A stretch of 63,123 bases of DNA from Phycisphaerae bacterium (GTDB taxonomy: Bacteria; Planctomycetota; Phycisphaerae; Phycisphaerales; SM1A02): contig VGXO01000011.1 of NCBI GenBank assembly GCA_016873275.1, positions 1-63,123 of the forward strand, written 5' to 3'. This document shows, one piece after another, positions 1 through 7,565 of the stretch (its first letter is position 1; each line of letters begins with the position of its first letter). Under the pieces are notes generated by a model that saw only the letters and a list, made by a program, of their open reading frames with translations, was not told the DNA's origin and did not search any database. The position numbers and the translations under genes were made by a program.

Positions 1-9
1 TGGCGGGTT

Positions 10-470
10 CGGGCACTCTCCCGCGAGCTCGGCTCGCGGGGGAGTCGGGCTTCGAGCGCAGCTCGAAGTCCGGTGGGGGTGGTTGGCAGCACGACGAAGG
101 GGTCGTGGCGACGTCTCGATTCGTGTGCCCGCCGACGTTCGTCGCGCGGCGGACCACCCTCACCCGCCTCGCGGACTGCGTCCGCGAGTCGGCCTCTCCC
201 ACTCGTCGCTGCGCTCCTCGCGGGAGAGGCGCGGTGGGTTCGGGCACTCTCCCGCGAGCTCGGCTCGCGGGGGAGTCGGGCTTCGAGCGCAGCTCGAAGT
301 CCGGTGGGGGTGGTTGGAAGCACGACGAAGGGGTCGTGGCGACGTCCCGATTCGTGCGCCCGCCGACGTTCGTCGCGCGGCGCACCACCCTCACCCGCCT
401 CGCGGACTGCGTCCGCGAGTCGGCCTCTCCCGCTCGTCGCTGCGCTCCTCGCGGGAGAGGCGCGGTGGGG
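10..470. repeat. 231-bp tandem repeat, two copies plus a degenerate third
   Basis: A block starting at 10 recurs at 241, giving a period of 231 bp with only a few substitutions. A shortened, diverged piece follows to about 540. Each copy is packed with perfect palindromes, for example CCCGCGAGC/GCTCGCGGG, CTTCGAG/CTCGAAG, CTCGCGGAC/GTCCGCGAG and a CTCTCCCGC/GCGGGAGAG pair. All frames stay open across the block, but the predicted peptides are low-complexity and repeat with the DNA, so I read it as non-coding. Folding RNA, a nucleoid site or a mobile palindromic element are all possible. Nothing else is visible in 1-663. Confidence 0.85.
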
Positions 471-663
471 GCTCTCCCACTCGTCGCGGCGCTCCTCGCG
501 GGAGAGGCGGGTTGGGAGGCTCTCCCGCGAGCGGACCGTGGCGGGCGAGTCGTCGTGAGATTCCGAAGGCTCCTCGTCGGAACTTCGGCGCGTCGTGCGG
601 GACCGGCGACCCCCGAGCCGTAGCGTGCCCGCGTCGACCGGGCGCACTTCTCGGAGCGCCGTC

Positions 664-1425
664 ATGCATGCGTCCACGCAGATCGTCCAGGTTCGTGAGT
701 CCTCCGCGTCAGACCTCGGATCGTCCGCCCATCCATCGCCCGCTGCGGGGCGCGGTCCCGGAGCCGGGGACGCGGCAGGGGAGCGTCGCTCCGGGCCAAG
801 GCGGTGGTCCTCCTGCGCCGCGCTCGTCGCCTCGCTGCTCGGTCTCGCCGACCTTGCCGGTGCCGAGCTCGTCGCGGGCTGGAACTTCAACGCGTTCAAC
901 CCGCAGACCGACCTGACCGTCGCGGCGGATCGCGGCAGCGGGCTCATCGACCTCAACGAGGTCGCCGGCGGACTCAACGCCTTCGCGGGAACGACGGTGA
1001 ACGCCGTCACCGGCGACGCCGCCGGACTGGCGCTCTCCTTCGTGGGTCAGTCGCTCAACGGGCGGTCGATCTACATCCACGCGGACGTCGGGAGCGCGAG
1101 CCAGTTGACGATCTCCTTCGCCGCGCGGCGGACGGAGACCGGCTTCGCCGACAACCGCCTCGAGCTCTGGGTCGCGGGCGAGTGGACGACGGTCGGCACC
1201 TTCGCCGCGGGGAGCGATTGGCCGGTCTCCCGCTTCGACTTCGAGATGCCCTCGATGCTCGGCATGGGCACGGCGACGCTTCGCATCACCCTTGGCGGCG
1301 CGACGACCTCGACCGGGAACCTCCGGCTCGACAACCTGCGCGTCGAGACCCGCGCGGTCCCGGCGCCCGGGGCGCTCGCCCTCCTCGGACTTGCCGGACT
1401 GGCGAGCCGGCGGCGACGGCGCTGA
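664..1425 (+). CDS. Exported protein with VPAPGA-type C-terminal sorting tail
   Basis: The protein has 253 residues from ATG 664; an upstream in-frame ATG at 595 lies in repeat-flanking DNA and is less likely. A hydrophobic export segment ends near 'LAGAELVAGWNFN', unusually far (about 60 residues) from the start, so the true start is uncertain. The middle is beta-rich and resembles autotransporter-like or lectin-like secreted proteins of planctomycetes, with no enzyme motif. The last residues are 'VPAPGALALLGLAGL' followed by an arginine run, a variant of the PEP-CTERM signal (Pro-x-Pro, transmembrane helix, basic tail). It is probably exported and anchored or processed at the envelope. Function is unknown. 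The same tail occurs on the proteins at 20370, 44873 and 45925. Confidence 0.75.
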   Translation: MHASTQIVQVRESSASDLGSSAHPSPAAGRGPGAGDAAGERRSGPRRWSSCAALVASLLGLADLAGAELVAGWNFNAFNPQTDLTVAADRGSGLIDLNEVAGGLNAFAGTTVNAVTGDAAGLALSFVGQSLNGRSIYIHADVGSASQLTISFAARRTETGFADNRLELWVAGEWTTVGTFAAGSDWPVSRFDFEMPSMLGMGTATLRITLGGATTSTGNLRLDNLRVETRAVPAPGALALLGLAGLASRRRRR

Positions 1426-1446
1426 CGAGCGATGGTCGACCTCCCG

Positions 1447-1472
1447 CCCCGGGCGCAGGGAGGCGCCCGGGG
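1447..1472 (+). terminator. Hairpin downstream of the VPAPGA gene
   Basis: A perfect 10-bp GC stem (CCCCGGGCGC/GCGCCCGGGG) with a 6-base loop lies 22 bases after the stop of the preceding gene. No T-run follows, so it may be an RNA-stabilising hairpin or a weak terminator. The remaining bases up to 1674 hold only short GCGCAT-rich repeats. Confidence 0.4.
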
Positions 1473-1674
1473 TGGAGGACCGAGGTCTGGCCTGGATCGC
1501 GCGGATCGCGCGACGCATGTGCATCGTGCGCATCGCGCGCATCCTGCGACTCGACGCGGTCCGGCGCGACGAGCCGCGAGTCGGTCGAGGCGCGATCGCC
1601 GGATCGAGGCGAACGCCAGCGACGTCGGACCTTCATGGTGGGTTGCCGCCGCCGTCGAAGCAGCCTTCGACCGC

Positions 1675-2733
1675 TCAGCCGAACGCCGGGGCGACCGACG
1701 CGGGATCTCGGCACGCGGCAAGCTCCGCGGCGAGGACGATCGCCGCGTGCATGCTGCCCGCGTCGGCGAGGTTCCTGCCCGCGATGTCGAACGCGGTCCC
1801 GTGGTCTGGACTCGTCCGCACGGTGGGCAGCCCGAGCGTCACGTTCACGGTGCGGTCGCGGTCGAGGAGCTTCGCGGGGATGAGACCCTGGTCGTGGTAC
1901 ATCGCGACGACCATGTCGAAGCGCCCCGCGATCGCCTGGATGAACACCGCGTCGCCGGGATGCGGACCGCTCGCGTCGATGCCCGCCTGCCGCGCGGCAT
2001 CGATCGCCGGCGAGATCACGCGGATCTCCTCGTCTCCGAAGAGCCCGCCCTCGCCCGCGTGCGGGTTCAAGCCGCAGACGGCGATGCGGGGTGCGCCGAC
2101 CCCGAGCCTCCGGCAGAGCCCGGCGCCCAGGTCGATCGCGTCGAAGACCCGCCCGATCGTGAGGACGTTCCGCACCTCCATCAGCGGCAGGTGGGTCGTC
2201 GCGAGCACGACCCGCAGGCGCGGACCTGCGAACGCCATCGCGTGCCGCTTCGCCTTGGTGCGGTGGGCGAGAAGCTCGGTGTGCCCCGGCCAGCGGAATC
2301 CCGCGAGGTGCCACGCCGACTTCGAGATCGGCGCGGTGACCACCGCGTCGAGCCGCCGCGGGGAGCCGGGGGCGCGGAGGCAGTCGGCGATCGCCACCTC
2401 CACGAAGGTCTTGCTCGCGAGCCCCGACGCGCGGGAGGGTCCCGGCGCGCCACCCTCCTCGACGCCGTGCTCGGGGAAGTCGAGCACGGTCAGGTCCGTC
2501 ACGATCGCCTGCTCGGCGCGGGGCCCGTCGTGGGCGACGCGGAACCAGAAGGGCTCGATCCCGCAGGACTCCGCGGCGCGGTTGAGGACCTCGTTGCTCC
2601 CGTAGACGACGAACCTCGCGAGCCGCGCGAGGGCAGGGTCGGAGAGCGCCTTGACCACCACCTCCGGACCGATGCCGCGGGGATCTCCGATCGAGATCCC
2701 GACGACGGGCTTCGAGCTCGCGGGCGCGGTCAT
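1675..2733 (-). CDS. pdxA: 4-hydroxythreonine-4-phosphate dehydrogenase PdxA
   Basis: This enzyme oxidises 4-phosphohydroxy-L-threonine to the aminoketone precursor of pyridoxine 5'-phosphate, in the DXP-independent-of-Pdx1 branch of vitamin B6 synthesis. The 352 residues show the family landmarks in order: GDPRGIGPE (16-24), TAPISK (133-138), GHTE (150-153), GLNPHAGEGG (221-230), a GPHPGD motif (256-261) and YHDQG (279-283), with metal-binding His residues in these blocks. Length is normal for the family (about 330). It starts 9 bases after the stop of the DciA-like gene, so the two form an operon. A TAGGAT hexamer lies 6 bases before the ATG, but it overlaps that stop codon, so a separate promoter is uncertain. 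Confidence 0.95.
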   Translation of the reverse strand: MTAPASSKPVVGISIGDPRGIGPEVVVKALSDPALARLARFVVYGSNEVLNRAAESCGIEPFWFRVAHDGPRAEQAIVTDLTVLDFPEHGVEEGGAPGPSRASGLASKTFVEVAIADCLRAPGSPRRLDAVVTAPISKSAWHLAGFRWPGHTELLAHRTKAKRHAMAFAGPRLRVVLATTHLPLMEVRNVLTIGRVFDAIDLGAGLCRRLGVGAPRIAVCGLNPHAGEGGLFGDEEIRVISPAIDAARQAGIDASGPHPGDAVFIQAIAGRFDMVVAMYHDQGLIPAKLLDRDRTVNVTLGLPTVRTSPDHGTAFDIAGRNLADAGSMHAAIVLAAELAACRDPASVAPAFG

Positions 2734-2742
2734 GGGGCGATC

Positions 2743-3180
2743 CTAGTTCGCGCCGCTCGGGCGGTCGCCGCGCGGCGGGCGGGATCTCGACCGCGAGGTC
2801 GAGGTCGCCGGCGAGTCCCGCGGCTCGTCGATCCCGCGGCGCGCGATCGTGGCGTCGATCCGCACGCGGACCTTCCGAAGCGCGGGCAGGCGCTCGCGAA
2901 GCCTCGCCTCGAGACCTTCCCGGAGCGTCCGATCGACGAGGAACTTGACCGCCGAGCCCTCGACCGCGATCTCGAGCGTGCCCGACCGGAAGCCCTCGAC
3001 CGCCGAGCCCTCGATGATCGACGCGGGCGCGAGGTCGAGCCACGCCTCCGCGGCGGTGCCGACCCGCGAGGCGCGGCGCTCGACGTCGCGGCGCATCGAG
3101 TCGAGCACGCGACCGATCGACGCATCCGCGCCGGTCGGTCGGTTCCGCATCGTTCGCTTGAGGCGGGAGAGACCGTCCAC
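2743..3180 (-). CDS. DciA-like DUF721 protein (replicative helicase loading factor family)
   Basis: The 145 residues from GTG 3180 contain a DUF721/DciA domain: 'RVGTAAEAWLDLAP' followed by 'VEGFRSGTLEIAVEGSAV' and an arginine-rich helix 'LREGLEARLRERLPALRKV'. DciA proteins load or assist the DnaB helicase in bacteria that lack DnaC or DnaI. The C-terminal 35 residues are Ser/Arg-rich and probably disordered. The start is not firm: an ATG at 3150 would remove ten residues, but no clear ribosome site marks either. It precedes pdxA on the same strand with 9 bases between them and is divergent from the ABC ATPase at 3232. Confidence 0.75.
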   Translation of the reverse strand: MDGLSRLKRTMRNRPTGADASIGRVLDSMRRDVERRASRVGTAAEAWLDLAPASIIEGSAVEGFRSGTLEIAVEGSAVKFLVDRTLREGLEARLRERLPALRKVRVRIDATIARRGIDEPRDSPATSTSRSRSRPPRGDRPSGAN

Positions 3181-3231
3181 CGCCGGAGGGTAGCGTGGCG
3201 GGGGACCGGCGCCCGCTATCCTCCTCGCCCC

Positions 3232-4305
3232 ATGACCGCGATCCGCATCGAGGGTCTCCGCAAGCGCTTCGGCCGAACCGCCGCGGTCGACGGCATCGAC
3301 CTCGAGGTGCCCGCGGGGAGCCTCTACTTCCTGCTTGGACCCTCCGGCTGCGGGAAGACCACCCTCCTCCGCATGATCGCCGGCTTCGTCCGACCCGACG
3401 AGGGGCGGCTCCTCTTCGACGGACGCGACGTCACCGCGCTGCCGCCCGAGAAGCGCGACTGCGGCATGGTCTTCCAGAGCTACGCCCTCTGGCCGCACCT
3501 CTCCGTCTTCGAGAACGTGGCGTTCGGGCTGAAGGTCCGTCGGCTCGCGAAGGCGGAGGTCGCCGCGCGGGTCGAGAAGGCGCTGCGGAGCGTGCGGATG
3601 GAGGCGCTCGCGGCGCGCAAGCCGACCGAGCTCTCCGGCGGGCAGCAGCAGCGGGTGGCGCTCGCGCGGGCGATGGTGATCGAGCCGAAGGTCCTCCTCC
3701 TCGACGAGCCGCTCTCGAACCTCGACGCGAAGCTCCGCCTCGAGATGCGCACCGAGATCCGCGGACTCTGCCGCGCGAGCGGGCTGACCGCGGTCTACGT
3801 GACGCACGACCAGGAGGAGGCGCTCTCGATGGCGGACGGCATGGTCGTCCTCCGCGACGGGCGGGCGATCCAGCAGGGCGCCCCCCGCGACCTCTACCGA
3901 CGCCCCGCGAACCGCTTCGTCGCGGACTTCCTCGGCGAGAGCAACTTCGTGGACGCGGAGGCGATCGCGGTCGAGCGCGGCGAGGTCCGTCTCCGCACGA
4001 CCGCGGGCGAGCTTCGATCCACCGCCTTCGACGCGGCGAGCCCGCCCAAGGCGGGCGTGACGCTCTCGATCCGACCGGAGGCGCTGCGGATCGATGCCCC
4101 CGGCGCGGACGGCTCCCGCAACCGCCTCGCCGGCACGCTCGTCTCGACGATGTACCTCGGCAAGTCCGCGCAGCACCTCGTCGAGCTCGAGGGCGGCGCC
4201 GCGTCGGTGCGGGTCCTCCAGAACGACCCCGAGGCGATGCCCGAGCCGGGTCGACGGGTCGCGCTCTCGGTCGATCCCGGCAGCGTCGTGATCCTGCCGG
4301 CGTGA
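3232..4305 (+). CDS. ABC transporter ATP-binding protein (MalK/PotA/FbpC-type importer ATPase)
   Basis: The 357-residue cytoplasmic ATPase would power an importer. It has Walker A GPSGCGKTT (36-44), Q-loop Gln82, signature LSGGQQQ (134-140), Walker B LLLDEP (155-160) and the switch His192 in VTHDQEE. A C-terminal regulatory TOBE-like domain begins near residue 280 ('LSIRPEALRI'). That architecture belongs to importers of sugars, polyamines or iron. No permease or binding protein is adjacent, so substrate cannot be assigned. A TATCCT hexamer at 3217-3222 lies 9 bases before ATG 3232, so the mRNA may have almost no leader. Confidence 0.9.
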   Translation: MTAIRIEGLRKRFGRTAAVDGIDLEVPAGSLYFLLGPSGCGKTTLLRMIAGFVRPDEGRLLFDGRDVTALPPEKRDCGMVFQSYALWPHLSVFENVAFGLKVRRLAKAEVAARVEKALRSVRMEALAARKPTELSGGQQQRVALARAMVIEPKVLLLDEPLSNLDAKLRLEMRTEIRGLCRASGLTAVYVTHDQEEALSMADGMVVLRDGRAIQQGAPRDLYRRPANRFVADFLGESNFVDAEAIAVERGEVRLRTTAGELRSTAFDAASPPKAGVTLSIRPEALRIDAPGADGSRNRLAGTLVSTMYLGKSAQHLVELEGGAASVRVLQNDPEAMPEPGRRVALSVDPGSVVILPA

Positions 4306-4328
4306 CGCCGCCGCGCGGCGCCCCGGGT

Positions 4329-5777
4329 TCAGCGGGCGCCGAGCTTGATGCAGACGTTCTTCGGCTCGGTGAAGAAGCGGAGCGCCTCGTCGCCGCCCTC
4401 GCGCCCGACGCCCGAGTCCTTCACGCCGCCGAAGGGCGTGCGGAGGTCGCGGAGCAGCCAGCAGTTCACCCAGATCACGCCCGCCTCGATCGCCGCCGCC
4501 ATGCGGTGCGCCCGGTCGAGGTCGCGCGTCCAGAGCGAGCAGGCGAGCCCGTAGTCGCAGTCGTTGGCGATCGCCACCGCCTCGTGGTGCGCGTCGAAGC
4601 CCTGCACCGAGACGACCGGACCGAAGAACTCCTCCCGCGCCGCCTCGCAGCCCGCGGGCACGCCCATGAGCACGGTGGGTGAGAGGAAGAAGCCGTCGCG
4701 GCAGCGCTCGGAGGAGATCCGCGGTCGCCCGCCGCCGCAGGCGAGGACCGCGCCCGCCTCGATTGCCCGCGCGACCATGCCCTCGATCCGCGCACGGTGA
4801 CCGGCGGAGATCACCGGACCCATGTCGGTCTCGGGATCGAGCGGGTCGCCGACCTTGAGCGCGGCGGCACGCTCGAGGAAGCGGTCCATGAACTCCTTGA
4901 GGCGGCTTCGGTGGACGAGGATCCGCGAGCCGCAGAGGCAGATCTGCCCGGCGTTCGAGAAGGCGCTGCGGACGAGGGTCGGCACCGCCTCGTCGAGGTC
5001 GGCGTCCTCGCAGACGATCGCCGCGTTCTTGCCGCCGAGCTCGAGGGCGAGGCGCTTGAACATCGGACCGGCGGTCTTGGCGATCGCCCGGCCCGTCGGC
5101 GTGCCGCCGGTGAAGGTGATGGTGGGGACCTTCGGGTGCTCGACGATCCGCCGACCGGCCGGCGCCCCGCCGAGGACGAGGTTGAGGACGCCCCGCGGGA
5201 ACCCGACCTCCGCCGCGACCTCCGCGAGGCGGAAGGCGGTGAGCGATGCCAGTTCCGATGGCTTCGCGACGACGGTCGAGCCGCTCGCGAGCGCGGGGGC
5301 GATCTTCCAGGTGAGGAGGTAGAGCGGCAGGTTCCAGGGCGAGATGCAGCCCGCGACGCCGCGCGGTCGGCGCAGCGTGTAGTTCAGGGCGACCGAGCCC
5401 ATGTCGTGCATCTCGCTCGACTCGTGGAGGATCGCGGTCGCGAAGAAGCGGAGGTTCGCGATCGCGCGGGGGATCTCGAGCTCCCGCGCCGCGGCGAGCG
5501 GCTTGCCGGCGTCCATCGACTCGTCGCGGGCAAGCTCGTCCGCGCGGGCGGCGACGGCGTCGGCGAGGCGGAGCAGCCACGCCGATCGCTCGGCGGCGGG
5601 CATCGAGGACCACGCGGGGAACGCCCGCGCCGCCGCCTCGACGGCGAGGTCGACGTCCGCCTCGTCCCCCTCCGGCACCTCGCCGAAGGCGTGACCCGTC
5701 GCGGGGTCGATCGCCGCCGCATGTCGACCGGAGGCGGGTGCCCGGAAGCCGCCGTCGATGAAGTGCGCAAGCCGCAT
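4329..5777 (-). CDS. NAD(P)-dependent aldehyde dehydrogenase (2-hydroxymuconic-semialdehyde dehydrogenase-like)
   Basis: The 482-residue enzyme oxidises an aldehyde to a carboxylate. It has the cofactor-domain segments 'SPWNLPLYLLTWKIAPAL' and 'FTGGTPTGR', the general base Glu246 in LELGGK and nucleophile Cys280 in FSNAGQIC. Overall wording ('GVAGCISPWNLPLY', 'AGVIWVNCW...RDLRTPFGG') is closest to the ALDH8 / 2-hydroxymuconic or 2-aminomuconic semialdehyde group, but no ring-cleavage genes are nearby, so the substrate is inferred only. I take ATG 5777, not the ORF extension to 5882: a TATCGT hexamer ends 7 bases before it and the extension would run to the tRNA. Confidence 0.88.
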   Translation of the reverse strand: MRLAHFIDGGFRAPASGRHAAAIDPATGHAFGEVPEGDEADVDLAVEAAARAFPAWSSMPAAERSAWLLRLADAVAARADELARDESMDAGKPLAAARELEIPRAIANLRFFATAILHESSEMHDMGSVALNYTLRRPRGVAGCISPWNLPLYLLTWKIAPALASGSTVVAKPSELASLTAFRLAEVAAEVGFPRGVLNLVLGGAPAGRRIVEHPKVPTITFTGGTPTGRAIAKTAGPMFKRLALELGGKNAAIVCEDADLDEAVPTLVRSAFSNAGQICLCGSRILVHRSRLKEFMDRFLERAAALKVGDPLDPETDMGPVISAGHRARIEGMVARAIEAGAVLACGGGRPRISSERCRDGFFLSPTVLMGVPAGCEAAREEFFGPVVSVQGFDAHHEAVAIANDCDYGLACSLWTRDLDRAHRMAAAIEAGVIWVNCWLLRDLRTPFGGVKDSGVGREGGDEALRFFTEPKNVCIKLGAR

Positions 5778-5882
5778 GGGGCGGACGATAGTCGGACGCG
5801 AGGGCGGTCCGGCGACGGTCCGCCGGAGGAGCACCGCCTCCCAAAGCACGAGACCCCCGCGGCATGCCGCGGAGGTCTCCAA

Positions 5883-5954
5883 TGACCCCAGGGAGAATCG
5901 AACTCCCGTTTTCAGGATGAGAACCTGACGTCCTAACCGCTAGACGATGGGGCC
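5883..5954 (-). tRNA. tRNA-Glu (anticodon CTC)
   Basis: Read on the minus strand, the 72 bases fold into a cloverleaf. The acceptor stem GGCCCCA pairs with TGGGGTC (one G-T), the anticodon arm is TCAGG/CCTGA with a TTCTCAT loop, and the T arm is GGGAG/CTCCC with TTCGATT. The anticodon is CTC, reading GAG, a very frequent codon in this genome. The 3' CCA is not encoded. Confidence 0.95.
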
Positions 5955-6063
5955 AGCGACTTCGGGGCGGAGAGTATAGCGGCGGTTCGGGGCGTTCCAT
6001 CCCCCGCGGACTGAGCCGGATCGAGCCCACGCCGCCGTTCCAGATCCCCGCCACAATGCCCCG

Positions 6064-7062
6064 ATGCTCACGTTCCTCGCCGAGAGCACCGTCCACACGC
6101 TCGATCCGTTCGTCTTCGAGATCGCGCCGGGGGTCGGTCCGCGGTGGTACGGGGTCTCCTACCTTGCGGGCTTCGTGGTGGGCTGGCTCTTGCTGCGGGC
6201 GCTCGCCCGCCGCTCGCTCATCCCGCTCCGCGCCGATCAGGTCGGGGACCTCCTGACCTACCTCGTGATCGGCGTGGTGGCGGGCGGACGGATCGGGCAC
6301 GTCCTCTTCTATGAGCGCCCGCTGCTCTGGACCTTCGAGCCGTCCTTCCCTTGGTGGGGACTGCTCGCGATCCACAAGGGCGGCATGTCGAGCCACGGCG
6401 GGATCATCGGCGTGGTCCTCGCGACGTGGCTCTTCGCGCGGCGGAACTCGATCCAGGTCGGCGCGGTGATGGACGCGGCGGCGTTCGTCGCGGGACCGGG
6501 GCTTGGCTTCGGTCGCCTCGCGAACCTCGTGAACGGCGAGCTTCCGGGCAAGGTGCTGCCCGCCTCGATGCAGGCGGATCCGCCCTGGTGGAGCATCAAG
6601 TACCCGGACGAGATCCTCTCGCCGACCTTCCCCGATCCCGCGGCGCTCGAGCCCCTGCGCCGGCTCGTCGATCCGCTGCGCCCGTTTCCGGAGAGCCTCG
6701 TCGATGCGGCGTACGCCGGACGGCAGGACGTGATCGACGCGCTGGTGCCGCTTCTTCCGGCGCACCATCCCTCGCAGGTCTTCCAGGCGATCACCGACGG
6801 GCTCGTCCTGCCCCTGGTCCTCGTGATCGTCTGGTGGAAGCCGCGACCCGCGGGCACGATCACCGGCGCCTTCTTCGTCGCCTACGGCGTCCTCCGCATG
6901 ACGACCGAGCAGTTCCGCGAGCCGGATGCCGGGGTCTTCGCGATCGGAGCCATCACGCTGCCGATGCTGCTGAGCCTCGCGATGGTCGTGCTCGGGCTCG
7001 CGGGATGCATCCTGGTGCGTCGGGCGCCCCGCATCGGCGGGATCGGCGGCGGGCGGTCGTGA
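6064..7062 (+). CDS. lgt: Prolipoprotein diacylglyceryl transferase Lgt
   Basis: Lgt transfers diacylglycerol from phosphatidylglycerol to the lipobox cysteine of prolipoproteins in the inner membrane, the first step of lipoprotein maturation. The 332-residue polytopic protein has the expected motifs: 'GGRIGHVLFYE', 'HKGGMSSHGG', the signature 'GFGRLANLVNGELPGK' and C-terminal 'HPSQ' and 'EQFREPD'. An insertion of about 40 residues (roughly 195-235) between the signature and HPSQ is longer than in compact homologues. The window contains several clients: lipoproteins at 9478, 33778, 49866 and 56313. A CACAAT hexamer sits 6 bases before ATG 6064, suggesting a leaderless transcript. The stop overlaps the start of the next gene. 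Confidence 0.95.
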   Translation: MLTFLAESTVHTLDPFVFEIAPGVGPRWYGVSYLAGFVVGWLLLRALARRSLIPLRADQVGDLLTYLVIGVVAGGRIGHVLFYERPLLWTFEPSFPWWGLLAIHKGGMSSHGGIIGVVLATWLFARRNSIQVGAVMDAAAFVAGPGLGFGRLANLVNGELPGKVLPASMQADPPWWSIKYPDEILSPTFPDPAALEPLRRLVDPLRPFPESLVDAAYAGRQDVIDALVPLLPAHHPSQVFQAITDGLVLPLVLVIVWWKPRPAGTITGAFFVAYGVLRMTTEQFREPDAGVFAIGAITLPMLLSLAMVVLGLAGCILVRRAPRIGGIGGGRS

Positions 7063-7538
7063 GCCGCGCGACGAGGCGACCGCGGACCTCGCTTCGGCGG
7101 GCGACGAGCGGCGATGCCGCGCGGCTCGCGGAGATCGATCGGCGGTCGTTCTCTCACCCTGGCGAGCGATTCGAGGCGCCGCGCATCCGGCGCCTGATCA
7201 GCAATCCGCGGGCGGTCGTCTTCGTCGCGGACGCGGAGCGCGTTCCGGTCGGCTGGGCGGTGGGGCTGCTGCGGGAGACCTCCGCGGGCACGCGCGGTCG
7301 CGTCTACGGGCTCGCGGTCGATCCGGAGGCGCGGGGGCTCGGGCTCGGGAGGGCGCTGCTCGGGCGGTTGCTCGGAGCGCTCCGCCGCGGGGGCGCGACC
7401 CGCATCGCCCTCGAGGTCCGCGAGGGAAACGCCGCGGCGATCTCGCTCTACGAGGCGCACGGCTTCGTCGCGCACGAGCCGCTCGAGCACTACTACGCCC
7501 GCGGGGTGCACGGACTTCGGATGTGGCGGGAGGGCTGA
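7059..7538 (+). CDS. GNAT-family N-acetyltransferase (RimI-like)
   Basis: The 159-residue protein has the GNAT fold: 'LRRATSGDAARLAEID' opening, central strand 'GRVYGLAVDPEARGLGLGR' with the acetyl-CoA-binding R-G-x-G-x-G/A loop, and 'EVREGNAAAISLYEAHGF' typical of RimI-type protein N-acetyltransferases. The real substrate cannot be told from sequence. GTG 7059 overlaps the lgt stop in a GTGA arrangement, so translation is coupled and the pair is an operon. Confidence 0.85.
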   Translation: MSRATRRPRTSLRRATSGDAARLAEIDRRSFSHPGERFEAPRIRRLISNPRAVVFVADAERVPVGWAVGLLRETSAGTRGRVYGLAVDPEARGLGLGRALLGRLLGALRRGGATRIALEVREGNAAAISLYEAHGFVAHEPLEHYYARGVHGLRMWREG

Positions 7539-7565
7539 TCGCGCGGCGTCATCCGCCGGCGTCGC

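Noticed and set aside
10-470. CRISPR array
   Set aside because: The repeat unit is 231 bp without unique spacers, and no cas gene is present.
73-916. Several overlapping open frames in the first kilobase
   Set aside because: They repeat with the 231-bp DNA unit, are low-complexity and have no ribosome site, so they are treated as non-coding.
4329-5882. Longer aldehyde dehydrogenase starting at 5882
   Set aside because: The extra 35 residues have no homology and the frame would begin against the tRNA; ATG 5777 has a promoter-like box in place.
2743-6768. Minus-strand open frame of 1341 codons
   Set aside because: Only its last 145 codons (DciA-like) match a family. The rest is the antisense shadow of the ABC ATPase and overlaps the aldehyde dehydrogenase, tRNA and lgt.
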